The position numbers and the translations under genes are program-made. Positions 26,306 through 37,101 of a stretch of DNA of 64,000 nucleotides are shown one piece after another; positions within the stretch are counted from its first letter, which is position 1, and the number at the start of each line of letters is the position of its first letter. The stretch covers positions 1 to 64,000 of the forward strand of contig NZ_FNJW01000008.1 of assembly GCF_900102725.1 (NCBI RefSeq), given 5' to 3'. Under the pieces are notes generated by a model. That model was given only the letters and a program-made list of their open reading frames with translations, searched no databases and was not told where the DNA came from. This DNA comes from Carnobacterium viridans (GTDB taxonomy: Bacteria; Bacillota; Bacilli; Lactobacillales; Carnobacteriaceae).

Positions 26306-27445
26306 ATGGATGAAAAACACGAGTCCAATTTTTTAAACAGGTTATTAAAAACGGAAAATAAACAGCAACGCAGTTTATTTTCAAAAACAGCAAATGTCGT
26401 TTTTAACTCTGTTTTAGGAAGGGCAATAAAAGAAAAAGAATCATTGCGATCGAATCAACTTAAACCATCTAAACGAACGACAAAAACAGCCCTTTTAAAT
26501 GAGAAAGAGCTTCTCCAGCAGGCAAAGAATGAAGCAGAGGAAATTTTGGCCGAAACTTTTCATCAATCTGAAAAGATGTATCAAGAAGTTCAACAAGACA
26601 TAGCGGCCGCTAAAGAAGAAATTAAATTAAAAAAAGAGCAATCCACTGAACAGTATGATAAAGAAAAAGTGGAAGCAAATAAAATTACTCGAAAAGCTGA
26701 ACTGCATGCCCAAGAGATGCTTGCTTCAGCTCAGTTTAAATCTGAACAAGTAGAAGAGGAAATCTCATTGAAAAAGGCAGCTTATCATCAGGAAATAGAT
26801 AGAGAATTAGAAAAGTTAGTCAAAGAAAAAGAATGGTTTGAACAGTATCAAGAACAAGTACAAGAATCTATGGATAGAAAAGAAAAAGTTCTTTTTTATG
26901 AAACTCGAAAAAAAATAGAACAAGAACACTTAGAAAAAGCTGCATTGCAAAATAAAGTGGATTATTTAAAAGCATTGAATGCGAAAAGAAAAATAAATTC
27001 TTATCGTATTGGACTAGTGATTTTTAGCTGTACAGTCGTAATGAGTGTGCTATTAGCTGGACTTAGGTATTCAACACCGTTGTTTACGTTTATTATTACT
27101 TGTTTAGCTTTTGTTATTGCTTGTTTAGCATTTGTAGTGGTTTATATTAATTTAGTAGATGGTAAAAATGAAAAGAAAATAAAGGGAATTGGTTTTCAAA
27201 ATGCTTCATTAATTGAAAAAAATAAAGCATTAACTGATACAATAGAAGATCTCGAAAAAGATATCAAGCAATTGAGTGATGAAAAAATCCAGCTTGAGAG
27301 GACCAAACGACAATCGCAGGATAATATGGAATTTTTAAAAATTATGCAAGCTGATTTGAAAGAATCTGAAATTAACAGAAGGATCTTAGAGTCAGAGAAT
27401 GCGGCATTGAGAAAGCATTTAATTAGTGAGGAAGCAATCGAATAA
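26306..27445 (+). CDS. Unrecognised coiled-coil protein with two central membrane helices
   Basis: 379 aa; ATG after GAAAGGAACTTTGTA. Residues ~65-225 are an almost unbroken charged coiled coil (ATP-synthase-b/DivIVA-like composition). Two hydrophobic segments follow at ~233-252 and ~257-280, then a second coiled coil at ~300-370. Both coiled coils would be on the same (cytoplasmic) side. No known domain is seen. The next gene starts 50 bases downstream without a terminator, so it may be co-transcribed with the MazG-like gene and gshF. A scaffold or membrane-tethering role is conceivable, but nothing in the sequence proves it. Confidence 0.8.
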   Translation: MDEKHESNFLNRLLKTENKQQRSLFSKTANVVFNSVLGRAIKEKESLRSNQLKPSKRTTKTALLNEKELLQQAKNEAEEILAETFHQSEKMYQEVQQDIAAAKEEIKLKKEQSTEQYDKEKVEANKITRKAELHAQEMLASAQFKSEQVEEEISLKKAAYHQEIDRELEKLVKEKEWFEQYQEQVQESMDRKEKVLFYETRKKIEQEHLEKAALQNKVDYLKALNAKRKINSYRIGLVIFSCTVVMSVLLAGLRYSTPLFTFIITCLAFVIACLAFVVVYINLVDGKNEKKIKGIGFQNASLIEKNKALTDTIEDLEKDIKQLSDEKIQLERTKRQSQDNMEFLKIMQADLKESEINRRILESENAALRKHLISEEAIE

Positions 27446-27495
27446 AAAATCTGATCAACTTAAGACCTTATTTATATCAGAAGGAGAACCGAAGT

Positions 27496-28026
27496 ATGAC
27501 TAAATTATCACCATTTGAGCAAGTCAAAGAGTTTCATGAAGTATTCGATAAGCCAGTAAAAAAAGAGCCGCAAGCTTTAACTCCTGAAGAAGCTGTTACA
27601 CGGGCAAATTTTACAACAGAAGAACTATTAGAATTCCTTTATGCAACTGTAGAAGGGGACGTCAACCAATTTGAATCTTTGGTTTCAGAATGGAAGCAAG
27701 CAGCTGAAGAATCTATTTTAAAGTTAAAAGAGCAGTCCAAAGAGGTCCCTGATCGTTTGATTGGACAAGTAGATGCGCTAACGGATGCAAATTATTTCAA
27801 CTATGGTTCTTTTGTATTAATGGGTATTAATCCAGATCCAATTTTCTCAATCGTGCATCAAGCAAATATGGGGAAACTTTTTTCTGATGGCAAACCGCGT
27901 TATAGAAAAGCGGATGGAAAAGTTCTGAAACCTGATAACTGGGAAAAAGAGTTCGCTCCTGAACCAAAAATCCGAACAGAAATTGAGCGACAAATAATTA
28001 AAGTAGATGAGGGATTAATAAAATGA
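27496..28026 (+). CDS. MazG-like / PRA-PH superfamily phosphohydrolase
   Basis: 176 aa; ATG after AAGGAGAACCGAAGT. It begins LSPFEQVKEFHEVFDKP and has TEELLEFLYATVEGD (~41-55), then DALTDANYFNYGSFVLMGINPDPIF (~94-118). This is the helical acidic pattern of a family distantly related to phosphoribosyl-ATP pyrophosphohydrolase and MazG; some databases label relatives as HAD hydrolases. Probably a nucleotide-pyrophosphate hydrolase; substrate unknown. Its stop overlaps the gshF start (ATGA). Confidence 0.7.
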   Translation: MTKLSPFEQVKEFHEVFDKPVKKEPQALTPEEAVTRANFTTEELLEFLYATVEGDVNQFESLVSEWKQAAEESILKLKEQSKEVPDRLIGQVDALTDANYFNYGSFVLMGINPDPIFSIVHQANMGKLFSDGKPRYRKADGKVLKPDNWEKEFAPEPKIRTEIERQIIKVDEGLIK

Positions 28027-30314
28027 AAACAGTGAAGCAAATGATTCAAGAAACAGAAATAGGCGCAGCTTTTTATCAAGCAACATTTGGGATTGAAAAA
28101 GAAGGGCTAAGGGTGACGCCAACAGGTGAGCTTGCTTTAACAGCTCATCCAGTAGAATTTGGCAATAGAAGCTTTCATCCTTATATTCAAACAGATTATA
28201 GCGAATCACAATTGGAATTGATTACGCCGCCTTTAAGTACGATAAAGGAAAGTTACGAATGGTTAACCGCACTACATGATGTTGCCCTTCAAACCCTTCC
28301 TTCTGATGAAGCCATTTGGCCGATAAGTATGCCAATGGTTCTTCCGGATGAATCGGTTATCCCAATCGCAAAGTTAGACAATAAAGATGATGTAACGTAT
28401 AGAGAGATTCTGACAGAAAAATATGGCAAGAAAAAACAAATGATTAGTGGTATACATTACAATTTTGAGTTAGACGATCAACTAGTTGTACGTTTATTCG
28501 ACTGTCAAACGGATTACTCAAATAAGGAATCTTTCAAGTCGATGCTTTATTTAAAATTGACAAAAAATTTCCTTCGCTACCGTTGGCTTCTAACTTATTT
28601 ACTAGGAGCCTCTCCTACAGTAGATAAATCGTTTTTTGCGAATCAAAAAATTCCACAAGATTATGTTCGAAGCATTCGAAGCAGTCAGTACGGGTACGTC
28701 AATCCGTCAGAAGTTGCGGTATCATTTCATTCAATTGAAGATTATGTGTATAGCTTACAAGATATGGTTGAAAAGGGATTTTTATCTGAAGAAAAAGAAT
28801 TTTACTCAGCTGTTCGTTTTCGTGGTACAAATAAAGCGGAAGAATTGTTGACAAAGGGTATCTCTTATCTTGAACTGAGGAGCTTTGATTTGAATCCATT
28901 TGATCCATTTGGCATGTCAAAACACACAATGGAATTTGTTCATCTTTTTTGTTTATACATGATTTGGATGGATGAAACAGCTACTACGGAAGAAATTGCA
29001 GTTGGAGAAGAAATGAGTCGGTTAACGGCAATGGAACAGCCAGAACAAATTTCAAGTTTTCAAAAGGAAGGTTTCCAATTATTGAAGCAAATGGAAGAAA
29101 TGATTCAAGCAACAAATGGAACTAAATCCGCACTAAACTGTATTCAAGAAGCTAAGAAGCACTTGATCGATCCCAACTCAACTATTGCTGCACGTATGGT
29201 GCGTGGCATAGAAGAAAAAGGGTCCTATATTGATTTTAGTCTAGAGCTAGCGAAACAATACAAGAATGAAGCGACTATGAAACCGTACAATTTAAGAGGT
29301 TTTGAACCATTAGAGATGTCTACCCAACTATTGCTGTTTGATGCGCTACAAAAAGGAATTCAAGTAGAAATTTTAGATGCGCAAGACCAATTTTTAAAGT
29401 TAACATTTGATCAACATAGTGAATTTGTTAAAAACGGAAATATGACATCAAAAGATTCTTATATTGCTCCGTTGATTATGGAAAATAAGACTGTAACGAA
29501 AAAAATTCTTGATTCAGCTGGATTTCGTGTTCCAGCGGGCGAAGAGTACGTCACTCTAGCAGAAGGGAAAACAGCGTTCTGGCGTTATGAGCAAAAACAA
29601 ATTGTTGTAAAACCTAAATCAACTAACTATGGGTTAGGTATTTCTGTCTTTAAACATGCACCTACAAAAAAAGATTATGAAAGAGCACTTGAGATAGCAT
29701 TCAAAGAAGATACAGCTGTTCTAGTTGAAGAATACATTCCTGGAACTGAATACCGCTTTTTTGTGTTAGATGGAAAAGTACCAGCCATTTTGTTACGGAC
29801 TCCTGCAAATGTTGTCGGAGATGGTCAAAAATCAATTAAAGAATTGGTTGCCGAAAAAAATGAAGATCCTTTACGCGGGGAAGAAAAACATCGTTCGCCT
29901 CTTGAAAGAATCGAGTTAGGTGAACTTGAACAATTAATGTTAAAAGCTCAAGGTTATACTATTGAAAGTATCCCCGAATTGAACACGGTTGTTTATTTGA
30001 GAGAAAATTCAAATATCAGTACTGGAGGAGACTCTATCGATGTTACAGATGAAATTGATGACAGTTATAAACAAGCTGCTATTGATATGTCTGAGATTAT
30101 TGGTGCGAAAGTTAGTGGGATTGATTTGATTATTCCGGATACAACTTTACGTAGTACTAAAGACCATTTAGGCTATACAGTATTAGAAGCTAACTTTAAT
30201 CCTGCTATGCATATGCATGCTTTTGTTTACAAAGGCAAAGGTCGCCGATTAACCATGGGTATCCTAAAAATGTTATTTCCAGAATTATGGGAAAAGGAAG
30301 CAGATAACGAATAA
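28023..30314 (+). CDS. gshF: Bifunctional glutamate-cysteine ligase / glutathione synthetase (GshF)
   Basis: 763 aa. The N-terminal ~500 residues are a gamma-glutamylcysteine ligase: FGIEKEGLRV (~21-30), QTDYSESQLELITPP, YLELRSFDLNPFDPFG. The C-terminal ~260 residues are an ATP-grasp domain (KPKSTNYGLGISVF, LVEEYIPGTEYRFFVLDGKVPAI, LEANFNPAMHMH). This fused enzyme makes glutathione from Glu, Cys and Gly in streptococci, enterococci and Listeria. Length and fusion order are standard. Four-base overlap with the previous gene. Confidence 0.95.
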   Translation: MKTVKQMIQETEIGAAFYQATFGIEKEGLRVTPTGELALTAHPVEFGNRSFHPYIQTDYSESQLELITPPLSTIKESYEWLTALHDVALQTLPSDEAIWPISMPMVLPDESVIPIAKLDNKDDVTYREILTEKYGKKKQMISGIHYNFELDDQLVVRLFDCQTDYSNKESFKSMLYLKLTKNFLRYRWLLTYLLGASPTVDKSFFANQKIPQDYVRSIRSSQYGYVNPSEVAVSFHSIEDYVYSLQDMVEKGFLSEEKEFYSAVRFRGTNKAEELLTKGISYLELRSFDLNPFDPFGMSKHTMEFVHLFCLYMIWMDETATTEEIAVGEEMSRLTAMEQPEQISSFQKEGFQLLKQMEEMIQATNGTKSALNCIQEAKKHLIDPNSTIAARMVRGIEEKGSYIDFSLELAKQYKNEATMKPYNLRGFEPLEMSTQLLLFDALQKGIQVEILDAQDQFLKLTFDQHSEFVKNGNMTSKDSYIAPLIMENKTVTKKILDSAGFRVPAGEEYVTLAEGKTAFWRYEQKQIVVKPKSTNYGLGISVFKHAPTKKDYERALEIAFKEDTAVLVEEYIPGTEYRFFVLDGKVPAILLRTPANVVGDGQKSIKELVAEKNEDPLRGEEKHRSPLERIELGELEQLMLKAQGYTIESIPELNTVVYLRENSNISTGGDSIDVTDEIDDSYKQAAIDMSEIIGAKVSGIDLIIPDTTLRSTKDHLGYTVLEANFNPAMHMHAFVYKGKGRRLTMGILKMLFPELWEKEADNE

Positions 30315-30409
30315 ATATGCTTACTCAAAATAAGTGGTTGTTGTAGATAGAGAAAAGTGATAAACTTTAAGAATTGTAAGTTTGGATAAATTAGGGAGGA
30401 TTTTCTTAG

Positions 30410-31558
30410 ATGGAAAAAATGTATTTTGATCATGCCGCAACTAGTCCTGTACACCCAGAAGTTATTGAAGTTGTTTATGAAGCAATGAAAAATCATTATG
30501 GCAATGCATCAAGTATCCATAATTTCGGAAGAGACAGTCGTCGTATTGTAGACAATGCTCGAATAGTTTTTGCTGAAAGTATTGGTGCCAAACCGAGTGA
30601 GATCATTATTACTAGTGGTGGGACAGAATCTGACAATACCGCAATTATTGAAACGGCATTAAAGAGACAACAAGATGGAAAACACATTATTACATCAGTT
30701 GTGGAGCACCATGCTGTTTTGAAACCGATGGAGTATTTAGAGAAACTAGGATTTGAAGTGACTTATCTACCAGTAAATGAAAAAGGTCAAGTTGATCCTA
30801 TAATGGTTGAAGAAGCTTTGAGACCAGATACCATTCTGGTATCAATCATGTATGCAAATAACGAAGTTGGTACCGTAATGGATATAGCAGAAATTGGTAC
30901 CCTAATTGAAGCAAGTGAATCTACAGCCTATTTTCATACCGATGCTGTACAAGCTTATGGAACAGAGGAAATTGATGTTAAAAGAGACCATATCGATTTA
31001 TTATCTATTTCAGGTCATAAAATTAACGGTCCTAAAGGTATTGGATTTCTTTATGTGAAAGAAACCATTTTTTTACCAAGCTTTATGCTGGGCGGCGAAC
31101 AAGAAAAAAAACGACGTGCTGGCACAGAGAATATTCCTGCTATTGCAGGATTGCAAAAAGCAGTTGAAATCATTCAACCTCAAAGAGAGAACCGTAAAGA
31201 AAGACATCGAGAATTGCGTAAACAACTTATTGAAGAATTGACTCAAAAAGAGATTGAATTTGAAGTCAATGGAAATACGGCTAAACAATTAGATCATATC
31301 GTAAGTGTCTGGTTCAAGAATGTATCAGCTGAACAATTGTTAATGAGTTTAGATTTACGTGGCATAGCAGTATCATCTGGCTCAGCTTGTACTGCTGGCA
31401 ATATTGATCCGAGTCATGTCTTAATAGCAATGTATGGAGAGAAGAATCCAATTGTGGCTGAAACGATTCGAATCAGTTTTGGATTAGGGACGACATCAGA
31501 ACAAATCAGTTATTTAGCTGAACAACTGGCGACCATTAGTTTAAGATTGAAAAAATAA
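30410..31558 (+). CDS. Cysteine desulfurase (NifS/IscS family)
   Basis: 382 aa; ATG after GGGAGGATTTTCTTAG. PLP enzyme with HHAVLKPMEYL, the PLP lysine in SISGHKINGPKG (~200-211) and the persulfide cysteine in SSGSACTAG (~323-331). Followed by a DUF1831 gene and mnmA, it most likely supplies sulfur for tRNA 2-thiouridine (and possibly thiamine or Fe-S) synthesis, like YrvO of Bacillus. A repeat element and terminator lie between it and the next gene. Confidence 0.93.
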   Translation: MEKMYFDHAATSPVHPEVIEVVYEAMKNHYGNASSIHNFGRDSRRIVDNARIVFAESIGAKPSEIIITSGGTESDNTAIIETALKRQQDGKHIITSVVEHHAVLKPMEYLEKLGFEVTYLPVNEKGQVDPIMVEEALRPDTILVSIMYANNEVGTVMDIAEIGTLIEASESTAYFHTDAVQAYGTEEIDVKRDHIDLLSISGHKINGPKGIGFLYVKETIFLPSFMLGGEQEKKRRAGTENIPAIAGLQKAVEIIQPQRENRKERHRELRKQLIEELTQKEIEFEVNGNTAKQLDHIVSVWFKNVSAEQLLMSLDLRGIAVSSGSACTAGNIDPSHVLIAMYGEKNPIVAETIRISFGLGTTSEQISYLAEQLATISLRLKK

Positions 31559-31591
31559 CTTTTCATCAAATGGTGTTGATAAAAGTAAATA

Positions 31592-31768
31592 AAATTTCTT
31601 CCGGAATAGACGGGTTTGCTTGTGGAGAGCCATAGGAACGTCTGAAGCCTATAGTCTTCAGAGCTTTCAAGCCTCAAACAAAGCGTAATCGCTGAAGCAC
31701 TAACGCTTTATAATTCCCATTGAATCTTTTACATGGCTACAAGCAAACCCTATTCCTCCAGAAATTTC
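31592..31768. repeat. 177-bp hairpin-forming repeat element, copy A
   Basis: The outer arms AAATTTCTTCCGGAATAG and CTATTCCTCCAGAAATTT are near-perfect inverted repeats, continued inward by GGGTTTGCTTGT / ACAAGCAAACCC and CCAT / ATGG. The middle can form two further hairpins (CTGAAG/CTTCAG; AAAGCGT/ACGCTTT). A diverged copy lies at 55811-55988. No open frame. It resembles in size and build the EFAR repeats reported from Enterococcus faecalis (family membership not tested). Confidence 0.75.
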
Positions 31769-31839
31769 GAGCTATTAATTTAACTAAGTTATCAACACTA
31801 AAAAGTATAGACCAAAAAAATAACTTTAATGACAAAGGT

Positions 31840-31886
31840 AGAAATACTGAAGAGCCTGGAATGTTTTCAGGCTCTTTAGTATTTCT
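31840..31886. terminator. Long terminator after cysteine desulfurase / repeat A
   Basis: A 19-bp palindrome AGAAATACTGAAGAGCCTG / CAGGCTCTTTAGTATTTCT with one G-T pair. Rest of the 31559-31977 gap: repeat A, then AT-rich sequence. Confidence 0.8.
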
Positions 31887-31977
31887 ACTGATTTTTATAG
31901 AAAAAAAGATAAAAGCTATGGTATAGTAGAAATGAAAAGGGTTACGACTAAGTGAAGAGAAAAAGTGAGGGAATAGC

Positions 31978-32319
31978 ATGGCATTTGAAAAAGAAGCAAC
32001 TTTATTAGGATCCAAAGAAACGTTTAAAGTAAATCCTAACGCAAAAAAATATACATTAAGAGACAATGGATTTGAAGAAACTAAAAAAGGGAATTTTCAA
32101 TTGATACGTACGATGGATACTAATTTATTGAATAAACAAGGAGTAAAATTGAAAATTGTGATCTCAGATGAGGTAAAACAATTAAAAATTTCAATAACTA
32201 CTGGCAATGGATTGCGTCCAGTAAACATCTACAATGGCGATGCGTATAAAGAAATTCGTGAAAAAGTAGCGTTCACTTTATCAGACCTTGTTGAACGCGG
32301 AGTGTTAGAAAAAGTATAA
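31978..32319 (+). CDS. DUF1831 protein
   Basis: 113 aa; ATG after GTGAGGGAATAGC. Small alpha/beta protein matching the pattern of DUF1831, found in Lactobacillales next to a cysteine desulfurase and mnmA, exactly its place here. Motifs: YTLRDNGFEETKKGNFQLIR and LRPVNIYNGDAYKEIREKV. No catalytic residues known; context suggests a link to sulfur transfer or tRNA thiolation. Confidence 0.8.
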   Translation: MAFEKEATLLGSKETFKVNPNAKKYTLRDNGFEETKKGNFQLIRTMDTNLLNKQGVKLKIVISDEVKQLKISITTGNGLRPVNIYNGDAYKEIREKVAFTLSDLVERGVLEKV

Positions 32320-32339
32320 AATTTTAATTACAAGATTTA

Positions 32340-32378
32340 TAGGGAGATATTCACTATGGTGAGCATCTCCCTATTTTT
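32340..32378 (+). terminator. Terminator after DUF1831 gene
   Basis: TAGGGAGAT / ATCTCCCTA with inner TCAC/GTGA pairing, then TTTTT. Confidence 0.85.
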
Positions 32379-32390
32379 AGATTAAGCAAC

Positions 32391-32418
32391 TTGATTTCTG
32401 ACTAAAAGTTAGTATAAT
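32391..32418 (+). promoter_or_regulatory. Promoter of mnmA
   Basis: TTGATT, 16 bases, TATAAT; leader of about 70 bases. Confidence 0.7.
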
Positions 32419-32478
32419 GATAGAGACTGAAAAAATGCGACCTTCAAATCGTAAAAAGATTTTTCAGAATCTATTTGA

Positions 32479-33618
<1,140 letters not shown>

Positions 33619-33632
33619 AAACTTCATACAGT

Positions 33633-33666
33633 AAAAAAAGCTAGGGGGAACTCCTAGCTTTTTTTA
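33633..33666 (+). terminator. Terminator of mnmA
   Basis: AAAAGCTAGG / CCTAGCTTTT stem and T-run. Confidence 0.9.
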
Positions 33667-33829
33667 TCCTTTCCTACCTAAAATTCTAATTTACATGGCG
33701 TGTATGCTTCAAAATAAAATTTCTTATAAAAGTTAACCTGAAATAACTAGAAAACAGAGACATCTGTAGAATCCAATAGAATTTTGGTGTAAAATAAGTA
33801 AAGTTGCAAGTAAGAAGGAGGAAATAAAT

Positions 33830-34510
33830 ATGGATCGAAACCATGAAGCTTTTCAGCTATGGGAGACAGGCGAATTTAATAAGGCCATTCAATTACTTAT
33901 GGAAGAAATTAACGATCATCCTGCAAATAGCGATAGTTATTATAATTTAGCGACCATGTTTATTTTAGGTAAAAAATATGAAGATGCAAAAGTTATTTTA
34001 GAAACAGCAATTGAAAAGTACCCTGAAGATCCTATTTTTGTTTATGCATTTGGGAATCTCTATTATGAAATTGAAAATTATCAAACATCGCTAGAGTATT
34101 TTAATCAAGTGATTCAATTTAGTGAAACACCTTTGAAAAAAGATGCCATGGTTATGATCGGACAAAACTTCTTAGCATTAGATCAAGCTAAAAAAGCATT
34201 GGTTTACTTTTTAAGTGCTTATGAAGAAGACAAACTGGATATGACAGTTATTTTATTCATAGGGAATACGTTAATGCAATTAGGATCATTTAAAGAAGCC
34301 AAACAGTATTTTGACATAAGTATCGATAAAGCTCCTCAAAATGATGAAGCTTGGTTCAAACGTGGAGTAGTAGGAATGGCATTAAAGGAAGAGCAGGATT
34401 CTGTTGATGAGTACTTCAATAAAGCAAAAGAGTTAGATCCTATAACATATAAGGAACGTATCGAGCAGTTAAAAGCCATAGAAGTTATGATGAAAAATCA
34501 AAAAGGCTAA
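33830..34510 (+). CDS. TPR-repeat protein
   Basis: 226 aa; ATG after AAGGAGGAAATAAAT. About five to six tetratricopeptide repeats from residue ~5 to ~205 (for example FNKAIQLLMEEINDHPANSDSYYNLA and YQTSLEYFNQVIQF). Cytoplasmic scaffold without signal peptide. In many Lactobacillales such a gene sits between mnmA and recD2, as here; function unknown. Confidence 0.88.
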   Translation: MDRNHEAFQLWETGEFNKAIQLLMEEINDHPANSDSYYNLATMFILGKKYEDAKVILETAIEKYPEDPIFVYAFGNLYYEIENYQTSLEYFNQVIQFSETPLKKDAMVMIGQNFLALDQAKKALVYFLSAYEEDKLDMTVILFIGNTLMQLGSFKEAKQYFDISIDKAPQNDEAWFKRGVVGMALKEEQDSVDEYFNKAKELDPITYKERIEQLKAIEVMMKNQKG

Positions 34511-34551
34511 TTCTGTTAATTAGCTAAGATAGAAAGGGTGGAGGCAGTAAA

Positions 34552-37041
34552 GTGGTTATGCAAGACAATTTAGATTTATTTGCAGGAGAGCCTCCCTATT
34601 TTGTAGGACAAGTGGCTGCAGTTTTCTATCAAAATCCGACAAATTTTTACAAAGTATTATTAATACGCGTTGTTGATACTAACAGTTCGTTCAAAGAAAA
34701 AGAAATCGTCGTCACGGGAAATTTTGGACAAATCCAAGAAGATGAAACGTATCGTTTTTTTGGCCAATTAACTGAGCATCCTAAATTTGGGATGCAATTT
34801 AATGCAGAGCGTTATCGGCAAGAAAAACCAACTTCGGCCGAAGGGGTCGTCGCTTATCTCTCTAGTGATAAGTTTCCAGGAATAGGGAAAAAAACTGCAG
34901 AAACGATTGTGGATCTTTTAGGTGAAGATGCCATTGATCAAATTAACGCAGATGAAACTGTTTTAGCTAAAGTTCCCGGGTTAAATGAAAAAAAGAAAGA
35001 AGTCATCGTTAACACGATACGTTCCAGTAATGGAATGGAAAAAATTATTATCGGATTAAATGACTTTGGGTTTGGAAGTCGATTAGCGTACACAATCTAC
35101 CAAACTTATCAGACAGAAACATTAGAAATCATTCAAGAGAATCCTTATCAATTAATAGAAGATATTGAAAATATTGGATTCAAAAAAGCCGATGCTATTG
35201 CTGAAAACTTAGGTTTTGCTGCAGACTCTCCCCGGCGTATTCAAGCGGCTTTATCATTTGCATTAAATGAATTGTGCATCAGTGAAGGCAATACGTATAC
35301 TTTAGCAGAACCCTTATTGAATGAAACCATAAGAGTACTTGAAGAAAGTCGTTCATTCATTATTGAACCAGATATAGTAGCAAAAGAATTATTAAACCTG
35401 ATCGAAGAAAACAAATTAATTGAAGATCAGCACAAGTTGTACATTAACTCGCTATATGCTGCTGAGTGGGGAATTGCAAACTCTGTAAAACGGTTAATGG
35501 AAAACAGTAAAAAAATTCAGTATCCAGCGCATAATGTCAAAAAAGAAATTCGTAAAATGGAGAAAAGATTGGGTATCCAGTATGGGAATTCACAAATCGA
35601 AGCAATTGAAGAAGCAGTTGTCTCACCATTGTTTATTCTGACTGGGGGTCCAGGTACCGGGAAAACAACGGTATTAAATGGAATCGTAACCTTGTTTGCT
35701 GAATTGAATGGCTTGTCTTTAGAGATAGATGATTACCACGATAAGATTTTTCCAATTCTTTTGGCAGCCCCTACAGGACGCGCGGCTAAACGAATGAATG
35801 AATCTACGGGATTGCCAAGTAGTACGATTCATCGTCTTTTAGGATTAAATGGTCAAGAAAAACCAAGTGCAGAGCTTTCTGATAGAGAGCTAGAAGGTGG
35901 ATTGTTGATTGTCGATGAAATGTCTATGGTGGATACATGGCTAGCGAATCAACTGTTAAGAGCAGTCCCGCAAAATATGCAAGTCATCTTTGTAGGAGAT
36001 AAAGATCAACTGCCTTCTGTGGGCCCTGGTCAAGTTTTGCATGATCTTATTCGTGCAAAACAGATTCCTAGTAGAGAGCTAACTGAAATTTACCGACAAG
36101 ACGATGGGTCTTCCATTATTTCATTAGCACATGCCATTAAAGAGGGGCAACTTCCTGCAGATTTCACGAAAAATAAAAAAGACCGGTCTTTCTTTCAATG
36201 TACTACCTATCAGATTGAACCGGTCATTCGTCAAGTAGTAGAAAAAGCTAAAGAAAAAGGATTCACTGCCCAAGATATTCAAGTTTTAGCACCTATGTAC
36301 AGAGGTCCAGCAGGGATAGATGCATTGAATAAAATGATGCAAGAAATCTTCAATCCAAATCCTTCTGGTAGACGAAAAGAAGTTAAATTTAACGATAAGA
36401 ATTACCGTATCGGGGATAAGGTATTACAGTTAGTCAACTATCCCGAAATGAATGTGTTTAATGGAGATATGGGAGAGATTGTCGGAATCAATTTAGCTAA
36501 AGAAACCGAAGATAAAGTAGATGAAATCGTCATTCAATTTGATGCTAATGAAGTTGTCTACAAACGAAATGAATGGATGAAAATTACGCTAGCCTATTGT
36601 TGTTCAATTCATAAGTCTCAAGGCTCAGAATTTAAAATGGTTATCTTACCAATGGTGCAAAACTACCACCGTATGTTGAGACGTGATTTACTGTATACAG
36701 GCATTACAAGAAGTAGTGAATTGCTTATTTTGTGTGGCGAACCTAACGCTTTTGAGGAATGTGTAGCAAAATCTTCCGCAACCAGACTCACAACATTGAC
36801 TGAACGTTTATTAGGAGAAGATCAACATGTTGATCTTGTTGTGAAAATGCCTGCTAATATAGATAAGCTAAAAGAAACAAAACTAACAGATTTTATTTCT
36901 CCTTCACCATCAGTAACCGAAAAAAAAATTGAAAAGATAAATAAAGAAGAACCGAAGAATTATCGCCTGACAATCGAAATGATTCAATCCAATATGATTG
37001 ATCCGATGATTGGCATGGATGGAATAGTACCAAGTGTATAA
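34552..37041 (+). CDS. recD2: RecD2-type ATP-dependent DNA helicase
   Basis: GTG start seven bases after GGTGGAGG (the ATG at 34558 is too far). 829 aa. N-terminal OB/helix-hairpin-helix region (FPGIGKKTAETIVDLL ~104-119), Walker A GGPGTGKTT (~364-372), Walker B IVDEMSMVD, superfamily 1 motif VI near the C terminus (SIHKSQGSEF, YTGITRSSELL). 5'-3' helicase of the RecBCD-independent class, used in repair. A ~45-residue polar tail follows. Confidence 0.94.
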   Translation: MVMQDNLDLFAGEPPYFVGQVAAVFYQNPTNFYKVLLIRVVDTNSSFKEKEIVVTGNFGQIQEDETYRFFGQLTEHPKFGMQFNAERYRQEKPTSAEGVVAYLSSDKFPGIGKKTAETIVDLLGEDAIDQINADETVLAKVPGLNEKKKEVIVNTIRSSNGMEKIIIGLNDFGFGSRLAYTIYQTYQTETLEIIQENPYQLIEDIENIGFKKADAIAENLGFAADSPRRIQAALSFALNELCISEGNTYTLAEPLLNETIRVLEESRSFIIEPDIVAKELLNLIEENKLIEDQHKLYINSLYAAEWGIANSVKRLMENSKKIQYPAHNVKKEIRKMEKRLGIQYGNSQIEAIEEAVVSPLFILTGGPGTGKTTVLNGIVTLFAELNGLSLEIDDYHDKIFPILLAAPTGRAAKRMNESTGLPSSTIHRLLGLNGQEKPSAELSDRELEGGLLIVDEMSMVDTWLANQLLRAVPQNMQVIFVGDKDQLPSVGPGQVLHDLIRAKQIPSRELTEIYRQDDGSSIISLAHAIKEGQLPADFTKNKKDRSFFQCTTYQIEPVIRQVVEKAKEKGFTAQDIQVLAPMYRGPAGIDALNKMMQEIFNPNPSGRRKEVKFNDKNYRIGDKVLQLVNYPEMNVFNGDMGEIVGINLAKETEDKVDEIVIQFDANEVVYKRNEWMKITLAYCCSIHKSQGSEFKMVILPMVQNYHRMLRRDLLYTGITRSSELLILCGEPNAFEECVAKSSATRLTTLTERLLGEDQHVDLVVKMPANIDKLKETKLTDFISPSPSVTEKKIEKINKEEPKNYRLTIEMIQSNMIDPMIGMDGIVPSV

Positions 37042-37079
37042 AAAAAGTTTCAGAAGATTTTTCTTCTGAAACTTTTTTT
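37041..37079. terminator. Bidirectional terminator between recD2 and lipid kinase gene
   Basis: AAAAAAAGTTTCAGAAGA / TCTTCTGAAACTTTTTTT. Confidence 0.9.
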
Positions 37080-37101
37080 ATACACTTGGAAGACGTGATG
37101 T

